Under the pieces are notes generated by a model, which was not told the origin of the DNA, ran no database searches, and saw only the letters and a program-made list of their open reading frames with translations. DNA of 16,296 bases. Source: Thermoflexus hugenholtzii JAD2 (GTDB lineage Bacteria > Chloroflexota > Dehalococcoidia > SHYB01). This document shows positions 6,344 through 13,413 of this stretch, piece by piece. Where the stretch lies: positions 1 to 16,296 of the forward strand of contig CAMAVV010000011.1 of assembly GCA_945861815.1 (NCBI GenBank), read 5' to 3'. Both the position numbers and the translations under genes were made by a program. The stretch's first letter is position 1; every line of letters starts with the position of its first letter.

Positions 6344-6598
6344 ATGTTGAGGGTGCTCCTTGGCCCCCGGGCTGAGAAGCAGCGTCGGGACTTACCAAGC
6401 GCCATCTGCAGTCGTATTGACCGGCATCTGGAGGAGCTTGCCCGGACGCCTCGCCCACCAGGTGCGATTAAGCTCAGTGGCGTCGATGAGGGATGGCGGG
6501 TTCGAGTTGGCGACTATCGAATCCCGTACACGATTGACGACCAAGAACAGGCAGTGCGCGTATACCGTATCGGCCATAGAAGCGAGGTCTACCGCTAA
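6344..6598 (+). CDS. RelE/ParE family toxin
   Basis: An 84-residue toxin of the RelE/ParE superfamily. The C-terminal half has the family pattern WRVRVGDYRIPYTIDD followed by VRVYRIGHRSEVYR, matching RelE-type mRNA interferases, where basic residues and a late Arg/Tyr act in ribosome-dependent mRNA cleavage. The N-terminal half is a helical hairpin with a proline-rich turn. It lies two bases after the antitoxin stop, so translation is coupled. The sequence looks intact. RelE (mRNA cleavage) is more likely than ParE (gyrase poisoning), but this rests on pattern similarity only. The gene converges on recJ, 26 bases from its end, with no obvious terminator between them. Confidence 0.85.
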   Translation: MLRVLLGPRAEKQRRDLPSAICSRIDRHLEELARTPRPPGAIKLSGVDEGWRVRVGDYRIPYTIDDQEQAVRVYRIGHRSEVYR

Positions 6599-6624
6599 GG
6601 CACGGTCGAGAGGCGCAGCACGAT

Positions 6625-8307
6625 TTAAGCCGGGCGCATGTCTGCGATGTTGAGCTGCAGCATCTCGCGCCCGTTGAACCTGTCCACGGTGAGCGAGAAG
6701 ACGGCGTCGATCTTCTTCGGCATAGGCTGAACGCTGGCCGGGGCGTTGAAGGCGACGGCACTCCAGGTGACGTTCCCTGATCTGAGCCTCAGCCGCGCAT
6801 GCTGTCCCTCGGCCCCCATCTGCCGCGCCTCTGCGACCTCCAAGCCCTTCGCCAAGAACTTCGGCTGCGGGTTGCCGTCGCCGTGGGGCGCAAGGGTTTG
6901 TATCGCGCGGATCGTCTCGCCGCTGAGGCGCTCCAGGGAGATCTGCGCGTCGATGGTGATATGCGGCGCGAGCTGCGCAAGGTCCAGCTTGGCGGCGCTG
7001 GCCAAAAGACGCTCGCGGAGAAGAGGAAGGCGCGCAGTCGGCAGAGTGAAGCCGGCAGCCTGGGCATGCCCGCCGTAGCGGGTGAAAAGACCATCGTGCT
7101 CGCGAAGGGCGGCGATGATATCGAACTCCGGGATACTGCGGCAGCTGGCGCGCGTCTCCTCCCCTTGGTTTTGGTAGACGACAGCCGGTCGATAGAACTG
7201 GTCGCTGAGCCTGCTGGCCACAAGCCCGATGATGCCAGGCTCAAAGGAAGGGTCGCCGACGACGATGATCGGCTGTGGAGCGCCTTCGCCGACGAGCGAC
7301 TGCGCCCGTTGGAAAATCTCCTTCGTCTGCCGCTGGCGCTCTCCATTGGCAGCGTTCATCCGCTCGGCATAGGGCCGCGCCTCATCAGTGGAACGCGCCG
7401 TGAGCAAGAGGTAGCTGGCATCGGCATGGTCGATGCGCCCTGGCGCGTTGATGCGCGGCCCCAGGGCAAAGCCTATCGCCTCGGTATCCACGTGTCCCGG
7501 CTGAAGTCCCGCGACGCGCATCAACTCCTGCAAGCCTGGATGCTTTGTGCGATTAAGGCTCGCAAGTCCCTCTTGCACCAGCGCGCGGTTCTGGCCTGTG
7601 AGCGGCGCAACATCGGCGACGGTGCCCAAAGCCACAAACTCCACAAGGGACCTGTCTACCTTTTTGCCAAGGTTCTCATAGAGCGCTTCGGCGAGGCGAA
7701 AGGCGACGCCCACAGAGGCAAGCGGCGCAAAGGCAGGGTCAGCGCCGGGGAGCTTTGGGTTGATGACGGCGGCGGCTGAAGGGAGATTGGCCGGCGGCGA
7801 ATGGTGGTCGGTGATGACCACGTCCATTCCCCAATCGGAGGCCGCGGCGACTTCCTGGGCATTGCTGACGCCGCAATCGGCGGTGATAACCAATCTAATT
7901 CCCTGGTCGCGAAGGAACTGCAAGCCCTTCAGATTCAGGCCGTGGCCCTCGGCAACGCGGTCCGGGATATACGGCACAACCTGCGCGCCAAGGCCGCGAA
8001 TGGCCTGGGTCAGAAGCGCGGCGGAGGTGACGCCATCGGCATCAAAGTCGCCGTAGACGGCGATGCGCTCGCCTTGCTGGATGGCCCTCGCGATGCGCGC
8101 CACGCCTGCCTCTGCCCCAGGCAACCCTCGAAGAGATGCCTCTTCCGGGCGGGGCTTGAAGAAGCCCTCGGCGGCTTGTGGCGTGCGCAGGCCGCGGTTG
8201 TAAAGAAGCTGTGCGAGGAGCTTGGGATAGTCGCGAAAGGTTTCGAAGATTTGAGGAGGAGCGAGCGGTAGGACACTCCACCGCTTTGGCGCAACCAGCG
8301 AGACCAT
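6625..8307 (-). CDS. recJ: Single-stranded-DNA-specific exonuclease RecJ
   Basis: A 560-residue DHH/DHHA1 phosphoesterase, the 5'-3' single-strand DNA exonuclease used in RecF-pathway recombination, mismatch repair and base excision repair. The DHH domain has YGDFDADG at 85-92, ITADCG at 141-146 and DHH at 167-169, followed by GTVADVAPL near 228 and GPRINAPGR near 283. The DHHA1 domain has GDPSFEPGIIGLVASR near 351 and GGHAQAAGF at 412-420. A C-terminal OB-like region follows. All catalytic motifs are intact and the length is normal. The ATG at 8307 is preceded by AGAGG at suitable spacing. It lies alone on the minus strand, downstream of fabF but separated from it by an inverted-repeat element. 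Confidence 0.95.
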   Translation of the reverse strand: MVSLVAPKRWSVLPLAPPQIFETFRDYPKLLAQLLYNRGLRTPQAAEGFFKPRPEEASLRGLPGAEAGVARIARAIQQGERIAVYGDFDADGVTSAALLTQAIRGLGAQVVPYIPDRVAEGHGLNLKGLQFLRDQGIRLVITADCGVSNAQEVAAASDWGMDVVITDHHSPPANLPSAAAVINPKLPGADPAFAPLASVGVAFRLAEALYENLGKKVDRSLVEFVALGTVADVAPLTGQNRALVQEGLASLNRTKHPGLQELMRVAGLQPGHVDTEAIGFALGPRINAPGRIDHADASYLLLTARSTDEARPYAERMNAANGERQRQTKEIFQRAQSLVGEGAPQPIIVVGDPSFEPGIIGLVASRLSDQFYRPAVVYQNQGEETRASCRSIPEFDIIAALREHDGLFTRYGGHAQAAGFTLPTARLPLLRERLLASAAKLDLAQLAPHITIDAQISLERLSGETIRAIQTLAPHGDGNPQPKFLAKGLEVAEARQMGAEGQHARLRLRSGNVTWSAVAFNAPASVQPMPKKIDAVFSLTVDRFNGREMLQLNIADMRPA

Positions 8308-8318
8308 TTACGACCTCT

Positions 8319-8398
8319 TGTCATCCTGAGGAGTCTTCGACGAAGGAACTACGAGATACGTAGACCCATTCGTAGCCTGCGGCGAACTCAGGGTGACA
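8319..8398. repeat. 80-bp intergenic element with inverted-repeat ends (REP/MITE-like)
   Basis: The element begins TGTCATCCTGAG (8319-8330) and ends CTCAGGGTGACA (8387-8398); the ends are reverse complements with one mismatch. Inside is a second inverted repeat, CTACG (8349-8353) and CGTAG (8359-8363). From memory, GTCATCCTGAG-type ends occur in dispersed intergenic repeats of many environmental genomes. No open frame or transposase is present. It nearly fills the gap between fabF and recJ. Confidence 0.6.
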
Positions 8399-8418
8399 GC
8401 AGAGACTCGCTCAGTCAA

Positions 8419-9660
8419 CTACTGGATGACGCGCTTGAAGGCGAGGCAGGAGTTGTGGCCGCCGAAGCCGAAGGAGTTGGAGAGGACGGTGCGCACCATG
8501 CCCTTGCGCGCCAGGTTCGGCACATAGTTCAGGTCGCACTCCGGGTCCGGGTTCTCCAGGTTGATCGTGGGGGGGATGATGCTGTCGGTGATGGCCATGA
8601 CGGAGAAGCCGGCCTCGATAGCGCCAGCCGCGCCGATCATGTGGCCCGTCATCGACTTCGTCGAGCTGATAGGAATCTTGTACGCATCCTCGCCAAGGAC
8701 GGCCTTCAACGCCATCGTCTCATACTTATCGTTGAGCTGCGTCGAGGTGCCGTGGGCGTTGATGTAGTCGACATCCTTGGGGGTGAGGTTGGCTTTGCGC
8801 ATGGCGATCCTCATGGCGCGCGCCGCGCCCTCGCCGCCAGGGGCAGGCTGGGTGATGTGGTTGGCATCGGCCGTCGCGCCGTAGCCCGCCAGCTCGCAGA
8901 GGATGCGTGCGCCGCGCGCCTTCGCAAACTCAAGCTCTTCGATGACTAGCACAGCCGCGCCCTCGCCCATGACAAAGCCGTCGCGCTGGGCATCGAAGGG
9001 GCGCGAGGCGGCCTTCGGGTTGTCGTTGCGCTTGGAGAGCGCGCCTGCCGAGGAGAAGCCGGCGACGCTGATGGGGACGATGGCCGCCTCAGCGCCGCCG
9101 GCCACCATAGCCTTTGCGTCGCCGCGACGGATGATCTCGAAGGACTCGCCGATAGCGTCGGCACCGCTGGAGCAGGCGGAGACGGTGCAGAAGTTAGGGC
9201 CTTTTGTGCCGAGGCGGATCGAGACGTGGCCCGAGCCCATATCGGCGATGATCATAGGGATAAGGAAGGGCGTGACGCGAGAAGGGCCCTTCTCGAACAA
9301 GACCTTGTGCTGTTCAGATATGGTGCCGATGCCCCCGATGCCGCTGCCGATGATGCAGCCGATGTCCGTGGCATTCTCCGGCGTAATTTTCAGGTCGGCG
9401 TGCTTGACCGCCTCGATAGCGGCGACGGTGGCGAACTGGACAAAGCGGTCGGCGCGCCTTGCCTCTTTCTTATCCATCGCCACAAGGGGGTCGAAGCCTT
9501 TTGCCTCGGCGGCGATCTTCGTCTCGAAGGCCTCGGCGTCGAAGGCCGAGATGCGGTCGATGCCCGACTGCCCTGCAAGGATCGCCTTCCACGTCGAATC
9601 GCGGTCAAGCCCGACGGGGCTGACGATGCCTATGCCGGTGACGACAACTTTTCGTTCCAC
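8419..9660 (-). CDS. fabF: Beta-ketoacyl-ACP synthase II
   Basis: A 413-residue KAS II, the condensing enzyme that adds malonyl-ACP units to growing acyl-ACP chains in fatty acid synthesis. The Cys-His-His triad is complete: C163 in SACSSGADAIG, H303 in NAHGTSTQLND and H340 in SMTGHMIGAAGA. The Gly-rich end (SNSFGFGGHNSC) is also present. The length is standard. The start is GTG at 9660 with AGGAAGG four bases upstream, and the protein begins MERKVVVTGIGIVSPVG as the family does. No acpP, fabD, fabG or fabH lies next to it, so it is a detached fab gene with its own promoter near 9784 and an unusual leader of about 117 bases. SACSSG replaces the commoner TACSSG; Ser occurs there in other members. 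Confidence 0.95.
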   Translation of the reverse strand: MERKVVVTGIGIVSPVGLDRDSTWKAILAGQSGIDRISAFDAEAFETKIAAEAKGFDPLVAMDKKEARRADRFVQFATVAAIEAVKHADLKITPENATDIGCIIGSGIGGIGTISEQHKVLFEKGPSRVTPFLIPMIIADMGSGHVSIRLGTKGPNFCTVSACSSGADAIGESFEIIRRGDAKAMVAGGAEAAIVPISVAGFSSAGALSKRNDNPKAASRPFDAQRDGFVMGEGAAVLVIEELEFAKARGARILCELAGYGATADANHITQPAPGGEGAARAMRIAMRKANLTPKDVDYINAHGTSTQLNDKYETMALKAVLGEDAYKIPISSTKSMTGHMIGAAGAIEAGFSVMAITDSIIPPTINLENPDPECDLNYVPNLARKGMVRTVLSNSFGFGGHNSCLAFKRVIQ

Positions 9661-9687
9661 AGGGCCTTCCTTTGGCTGCCGGAGGTT

Positions 9688-9735
9688 AAGGAATGTAGGA
9701 ACTCAAGAACCTAGGAACTTAGGGGGTTAGGAGAC
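9688..9735. repeat. Degenerate 8-bp tandem repeat in the fabF leader
   Basis: Six consecutive octamers on the plus strand read AAGGAATG, TAGGAACT, CAAGAACC, TAGGAACT, TAGGGGGT and TAGGAGAC. The consensus is TAGGAACT, with two exact copies at 9696-9703 and 9712-9719. In the fabF transcript the unit reads AGTTCCTA and lies about 28-75 bases before the start codon. Function is unknown. Confidence 0.6.
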
Positions 9736-9783
9736 AGCCTGACAGCATGTGCTAGGGTCGCGCTATCTGAGAAGAACTCATAA

Positions 9784-9792
9784 ATTATACCA
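9784..9792 (-). promoter_or_regulatory. Consensus extended -10 promoter of fabF
   Basis: The minus strand reads TGG then TATAAT (9789-9784), a perfect extended -10 box. Transcription would start near 9777, giving a leader of about 117 bases before the GTG. The leader starts with a short reading frame, MSSSQIARP, and then the octamer repeat. No good -35 match was seen. Confidence 0.6.
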
Positions 9793-10015
9793 CCGGTGGC
9801 AGGAGAGACGACGAGTCGCTGATCGCTTCGGGTGTGTGTCCCGGTCGCGGGGACTGCTCTTCCTATAGGCCCCGTGCCTTCTACGCACCCTTCGCCGGCC
9901 TGGGGAAGTTCTTGCGGAAGACCCGCGCCTGCGATGGAGTACGAGTGGCACAGCGACCCGGCGTGGGACCCCTTCGCGAAGATGTCGGGGCTGGTGTAAG
10001 AGACAGCTGCGGGCG
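9793..10015. other. Intergenic region without a recognised gene
   Basis: Between the hypothetical membrane protein and the fabF promoter I see no convincing gene. Several short frames are open on both strands, but none has a ribosome binding site together with a recognisable family. A plus-strand frame ends in a protein-like 21-residue stretch (9934-9999), and there is a 10-bp palindrome CTTCGCGAAG at 9972-9981. Confidence 0.5.
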
Positions 10016-10285
10016 CTATTTTCGTAGTGGGCTTCCAAAAACCGTGTCGAGCAAGTGGTAAACGGGCGGTGCCAAAAAGTATCCGAGGAAGCCTGCCCAT
10101 AATGCTAGGGGGACTCCAGCAAGCAACCAAAAGGTGTCCCCCGTATCGAGAGTTACAAATGCAGAAAACAGCAGCGTAAATACGAAGCACACCAGGCCGT
10201 ATATTCGCCGATCGGTGCGCTTGTACATCATGTAGATTTCCGTTCCCACAAAAAGCAACATGACCACTACCATCGCGACGGGCAA
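10016..10285 (-). CDS. Small three-helix membrane protein, unknown function
   Basis: An 89-residue hydrophobic protein that I do not recognise. Three membrane segments are predicted by eye: residues 3-20, 28-46 and 52-72, separated by a basic loop (YKRTDRR) and a short acidic loop (DTGD). The first loop is strongly positive, so by the positive-inside rule it should face the cytoplasm. The start is a TTG at 10285 with a G-rich AGGGGG site upstream; an ATG at residue 5 (10273) is an alternative. The region is more AT-rich than the genes on either side. It begins 31 bases after the sulfur-carrier gene on the same strand and may be the last gene of the molybdenum hydroxylase operon, but that link is positional only. 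Confidence 0.6.
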   Translation of the reverse strand: MPVAMVVVMLLFVGTEIYMMYKRTDRRIYGLVCFVFTLLFSAFVTLDTGDTFWLLAGVPLALWAGFLGYFLAPPVYHLLDTVFGSPLRK

Positions 10286-10316
10286 CTTGACCCCCTGGCC
10301 ACCATGATCCTACAAA

Positions 10317-10589
10317 TCAGACCATTCCCCCGCCTATCGCGGGGATGAAGTGCACTTCGTCGGCCTCGTTGACAGGCGTCAGCACGCCGAGGACGGATAG
10401 CTCTTGGCCGACGGCAATGGCGACGCCGGGCTGAAGGGCCTCTTCCGCATCGACGATGCGCTCCTTGAACCCTGGATACATCGCCTCCAGGTTGTTCAAT
10501 ATCTGCCGCACCGTCGCCCCTTCGACCCTTATCTTGTCGACACTGCCAGTGAGATGGCGCATGGCCGACGGGATAAAGACAAGGGGCAT
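10317..10589 (-). CDS. MoaD/ThiS-family ubiquitin-like sulfur carrier protein
   Basis: A 90-residue beta-grasp protein of the MoaD/ThiS family. These carry sulfur as a thiocarboxylate on a C-terminal Gly-Gly, for molybdopterin (MoaD), thiamine (ThiS) or cysteine (CysO) synthesis. The fold is visible in the opening strand (VFIPSAMRHLTG), the helix TVRQILNNLEAMYPGFKERI, a strand GVAIAVGQE and the final ADEVHFIPAIGGG. The middle (LEAMYPGFKERI) looks more like CysO than classic MoaD. The chain does not stop at Gly-Gly: it ends GGGMV, so two extra residues follow. Its start lies seven bases after the molybdopterin subunit stop with no clear ribosome binding site, implying coupling. A role in molybdenum cofactor sulfur supply is an inference from position. 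Confidence 0.82.
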   Translation of the reverse strand: MPLVFIPSAMRHLTGSVDKIRVEGATVRQILNNLEAMYPGFKERIVDAEEALQPGVAIAVGQELSVLGVLTPVNEADEVHFIPAIGGGMV

Positions 10590-10596
10590 CGCGACA

Positions 10597-12918
10597 CTAT
10601 TTCTTCGCGGCCCCGTTCGTGTGGCCGGCGGCCTTTTTCGCGCCGATAGCTTCCACGATGGAGCCGGGGTTCATCGGCAGGTGGTACATGCGCGCGCCAG
10701 TAGCGCGAAAGATGGCGTTGCGGATAGCGGCCATGGGCGCGCAGATGCCAACCTCGCCGACGCCGCGCAGGCCGAAGGGATGGCCGGGGTTCGGCACCTC
10801 GATGATAACCGGGTCGATCATGGGCAGATCGAGGGAGGTGGGCATGCGATAGTCGAGCCAGGACGAATTCGCCATCACGCCATCCGTGGTGTGGAAGTAC
10901 TCCTCGTTCAGCGCCCAGCCGATGCCTTGCACCGCGCCGCCCTGGATCTGGCCCTCCACATAGCTGGGGTGAGCGGCCTTGCCTGCATCCTGGAAGGCGG
11001 TGACGCGCAGAAGGTCGACTTTGCCCGTCTCGGGGTCAACCTTCACGTCCACGATCATCGCGCCGTAGGCGGCTCCAGCCATCCTGGGATTCGCGGTGGC
11101 GGAGGCGGTGACATAGCCGCCCGTCATCATCATCTTGGCGGCGAGTTGCTTCATGGTCACGCTGTCCTTGGGGCTCTTCTTATTGATGTACAGCCCGTCC
11201 TTGAACTCGATGTCCTCAGGCTTGACCTCCCACATTAGGGCCGCGCGGGCGATCAATTGCTTCTTTACTTCCTCCGCGGCGTTGATGGCGGCGATGCCTG
11301 TGGCAAAGGCCGTGCGGCTGCCGCCGGTGACACCCGTCCAGCCGATGGAGTCGGTGTCGGCGACGGTGGGGATGACGTCTTCAGCGCGTATGCCGAGGAT
11401 CTCGGCTGCCTGCATGGCAACTGCGACGCGGGTGCCGCCGATATCGACGGAGCCGGTCACAAGGCTGACCGAGCCGTCCGGGTTGACGTTGAGAGCGGCG
11501 GAGGACTGCATGCCGATGTTGAACCAGTAGCCCATTCCCACGCCACGGCCAACGTTGGGGCCAACTGGCAGGGGCGACTTGTAGTGGGGGTGATTCTTGA
11601 CCTGTGTCATGACTTCGATATTGCCGATCTTGCCCAGTGGCGCGCCTGTTATCTGGCGCGTTCCCTCTTTGGCGGCGTTCTTGAGGCGGAAGTCCATAGG
11701 GTCCATGCCGAGCTTTTCTGCAAGCTCATCAAGGGTTGATTCGACAGCGAAGGCGCCGATGGGTGAACCGGGCGCGCGATAGGCGGCGACCTTCGGCTTG
11801 TTCACCACAATGTCCAGCGCGGACACATCGAAGTTCTCGACGATGTAAGGAGCAGAAGAACACATCGCGCCCATGGCGACGGGCGAACCGGGGTAGGCGC
11901 CGGCTTCGAAAGCGAGCCAGAGTTGCCAGCCGGTGATCTTGCCGTCCTTGGTCGCGCCGACCTTCATCTTCATATGCGAGCCGGAAGTGGGGCCGCTTGC
12001 TTCAAAGACCTCTTTGCGCGTCATGACCATCTTCACAGGATGTCCCGTCTTCTTCGAAAGCATCGCAGCCGCAGGCTCGAGGTAGACGTTGATCTTGCCG
12101 CCGAAGCCGCCGCCGATCTCCATCGGGATGACTTTCACCATTCCCTCGGGGACTTGCAGGATGGCAGCCGCCTGCTGGCGCACGCCAAAGGTGTGCTGGG
12201 TGCTCGTCCACACGGTGATCTTTCCATCGGGGTTCCAGTTGACGGTGGTGACGTGGGGCTCGATGTAGCCCTGGTGGACGGGCTTGGTGAAATACTCGCG
12301 CTCCACGATGACATGGGAGTCCTTCCAAGCCTGCTCCAGGTTGCCGCCAACCCAGCGCATTTCAGAGGAGACGTTGCTCTTGCCCACCTGCTTTGCAGGG
12401 TCGGGCTTGCCGCCAAGGACGGCCCTGGTGACCATGTTCTCGTGAAGAAGGGTCGCGCCGGGCTTCATGGCATCGTCGACGTTCAGCACGAAGGGAAGGA
12501 CTTCATAGACGACCTTGATCGCATCGAGAGCCTCTTCAGCTATATGGGGGCTTGTGGCTGCGACGGCGGCAACGGCGTGGCCCTTGTACAGGACCTTATC
12601 GTTGGCGAGGCAGTTCTCGGCGATCTGCTTCATGTTGGCGTGGGCTTCGCCAAGCTCCACCATCTTGTCCGACTGGATGGGAAGGTCTTTGGCAGTGACC
12701 ACTGCTTTGACGCCGGGAATCTTGAGCGCGCCGCTTGTGTCAATCGACTTGATGCGCGCGTGGGGATGGGGGCTGCGCAGCACCTTGCCGTAAAGCATCC
12801 CTGGCAGGATGACATCCGCGCCGTACTTCGCCTTGCCGGTGACCTTCTCCAGGCCATCGTGGCGGACAGGGCGCGTGCCAACGACCTTGAATTGAGGGCG
12901 GTTCTCCGTAGTGGTCAT
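10597..12918 (-). CDS. Xanthine dehydrogenase-family molybdopterin-binding (large) subunit
   Basis: A 773-residue catalytic subunit of a xanthine oxidase-family molybdenum hydroxylase. These insert oxygen from water into C-H bonds of heterocycles, aldehydes or related substrates and pass electrons to the FeS and FAD subunits. Visible features are the N-terminal hammerhead domain (DGLEKVTGKAKYGADV, residue 21 on), GGGFGGK at 269-275, AYRAPG at 379-384 and the catalytic glutamate E722 in RGVGEVG. The AYRAPG loop lacks the AYxCSFR signature of form I CO dehydrogenase, so I do not call it coxL. The ATG at 12918 follows a GGGAG site, 22 bases after the FeS subunit. The substrate is unknown; nicotinate-, purine- or aromatic-type hydroxylation are all possible. 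Confidence 0.92.
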   Translation of the reverse strand: MTTTENRPQFKVVGTRPVRHDGLEKVTGKAKYGADVILPGMLYGKVLRSPHPHARIKSIDTSGALKIPGVKAVVTAKDLPIQSDKMVELGEAHANMKQIAENCLANDKVLYKGHAVAAVAATSPHIAEEALDAIKVVYEVLPFVLNVDDAMKPGATLLHENMVTRAVLGGKPDPAKQVGKSNVSSEMRWVGGNLEQAWKDSHVIVEREYFTKPVHQGYIEPHVTTVNWNPDGKITVWTSTQHTFGVRQQAAAILQVPEGMVKVIPMEIGGGFGGKINVYLEPAAAMLSKKTGHPVKMVMTRKEVFEASGPTSGSHMKMKVGATKDGKITGWQLWLAFEAGAYPGSPVAMGAMCSSAPYIVENFDVSALDIVVNKPKVAAYRAPGSPIGAFAVESTLDELAEKLGMDPMDFRLKNAAKEGTRQITGAPLGKIGNIEVMTQVKNHPHYKSPLPVGPNVGRGVGMGYWFNIGMQSSAALNVNPDGSVSLVTGSVDIGGTRVAVAMQAAEILGIRAEDVIPTVADTDSIGWTGVTGGSRTAFATGIAAINAAEEVKKQLIARAALMWEVKPEDIEFKDGLYINKKSPKDSVTMKQLAAKMMMTGGYVTASATANPRMAGAAYGAMIVDVKVDPETGKVDLLRVTAFQDAGKAAHPSYVEGQIQGGAVQGIGWALNEEYFHTTDGVMANSSWLDYRMPTSLDLPMIDPVIIEVPNPGHPFGLRGVGEVGICAPMAAIRNAIFRATGARMYHLPMNPGSIVEAIGAKKAAGHTNGAAKK

Positions 12919-12940
12919 GAAAGCTCCCTGTTTCTAGTGT

Positions 12941-13411
12941 TTACAGTTCTTTCTCAGCCTTGAGAACGGCGCGAATGATCTTGTCATAGCCGGTGCAGCG
13001 GCAGAGATTGCCTGCGAGCCAGTGGCGGACACGGTGCTCGTCTGCCTTGGGCTCTCTGTCAAGGAGGCCTTTGGCAGCCACGATAAAGCCAGGTGTGCAG
13101 ATGCCGCATTGCAGGGCCGCCTCTTCCAGGAAGCTCTGCTGCAGCGGGTGCAGCTTATCGGCCTGGGCAATGCCTTCGATGGTCGTGATCTTCTTGCCTT
13201 CCGCTTCAACGGCGAGCATCAGGCAGGAGTTCACGATACGCCCATCGACCATGACGGTGCAGGCGCCGCAGTTGCCGTCGTTGCAGCCTTCTTTCGTGCC
13301 GGTGAGCGCGAGGGTTTCGCGGAGCACTTCAAGCAAGCTCTGGCGCGGCTCAGAGAGGAATTCGGTATCGTTGTCGTTAAGATTCGCCTGGACGATGACT
13401 TTCTTGGCCAT
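12941..13411 (-). CDS. 2x[2Fe-2S] subunit of the molybdenum hydroxylase
   Basis: A 156-residue small subunit that relays electrons from the molybdenum centre to FAD. The N-terminal plant-ferredoxin-like cluster is bound by C43, C48, C51 and C63 (GCNDGNCGACTV...NSC). The C-terminal helical-domain cluster is bound by C102, C105, C137 and C139 (CGICTPG...LCRCTGY). All eight cysteines are present and the length is normal for the CoxS/HcrC/NdhS group. The ATG at 13411 lies two bases after the FAD-subunit stop, and the purine-rich run AAAGAGGCAAGG overlapping the end of that gene serves as ribosome binding site, so the genes are tightly coupled. Family assignment is essentially certain. Confidence 0.95.
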   Translation of the reverse strand: MAKKVIVQANLNDNDTEFLSEPRQSLLEVLRETLALTGTKEGCNDGNCGACTVMVDGRIVNSCLMLAVEAEGKKITTIEGIAQADKLHPLQQSFLEEAALQCGICTPGFIVAAKGLLDREPKADEHRVRHWLAGNLCRCTGYDKIIRAVLKAEKEL

Positions 13412-13413
13412 GG

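Noticed and set aside
6799..7779. A 326-codon plus-strand open frame opposite recJ
   Set aside because: It lies entirely inside recJ, whose DHH motifs are unambiguous. It has no ribosome binding site or family signature.
9832..9999. Plus-strand frame ending in MEYEWHSDPAWDPFAKMSGLV
   Set aside because: The end looks protein-like, but there is no well-placed ribosome binding site, the frame is only 55 codons from the first GTG, and I recognise no family. It could be a gene remnant; not enough to call.
11923..12963. A 346-codon plus-strand open frame opposite the molybdopterin subunit
   Set aside because: It is a shadow frame of a certain gene, with composition typical of reverse-complement GC-rich codons.
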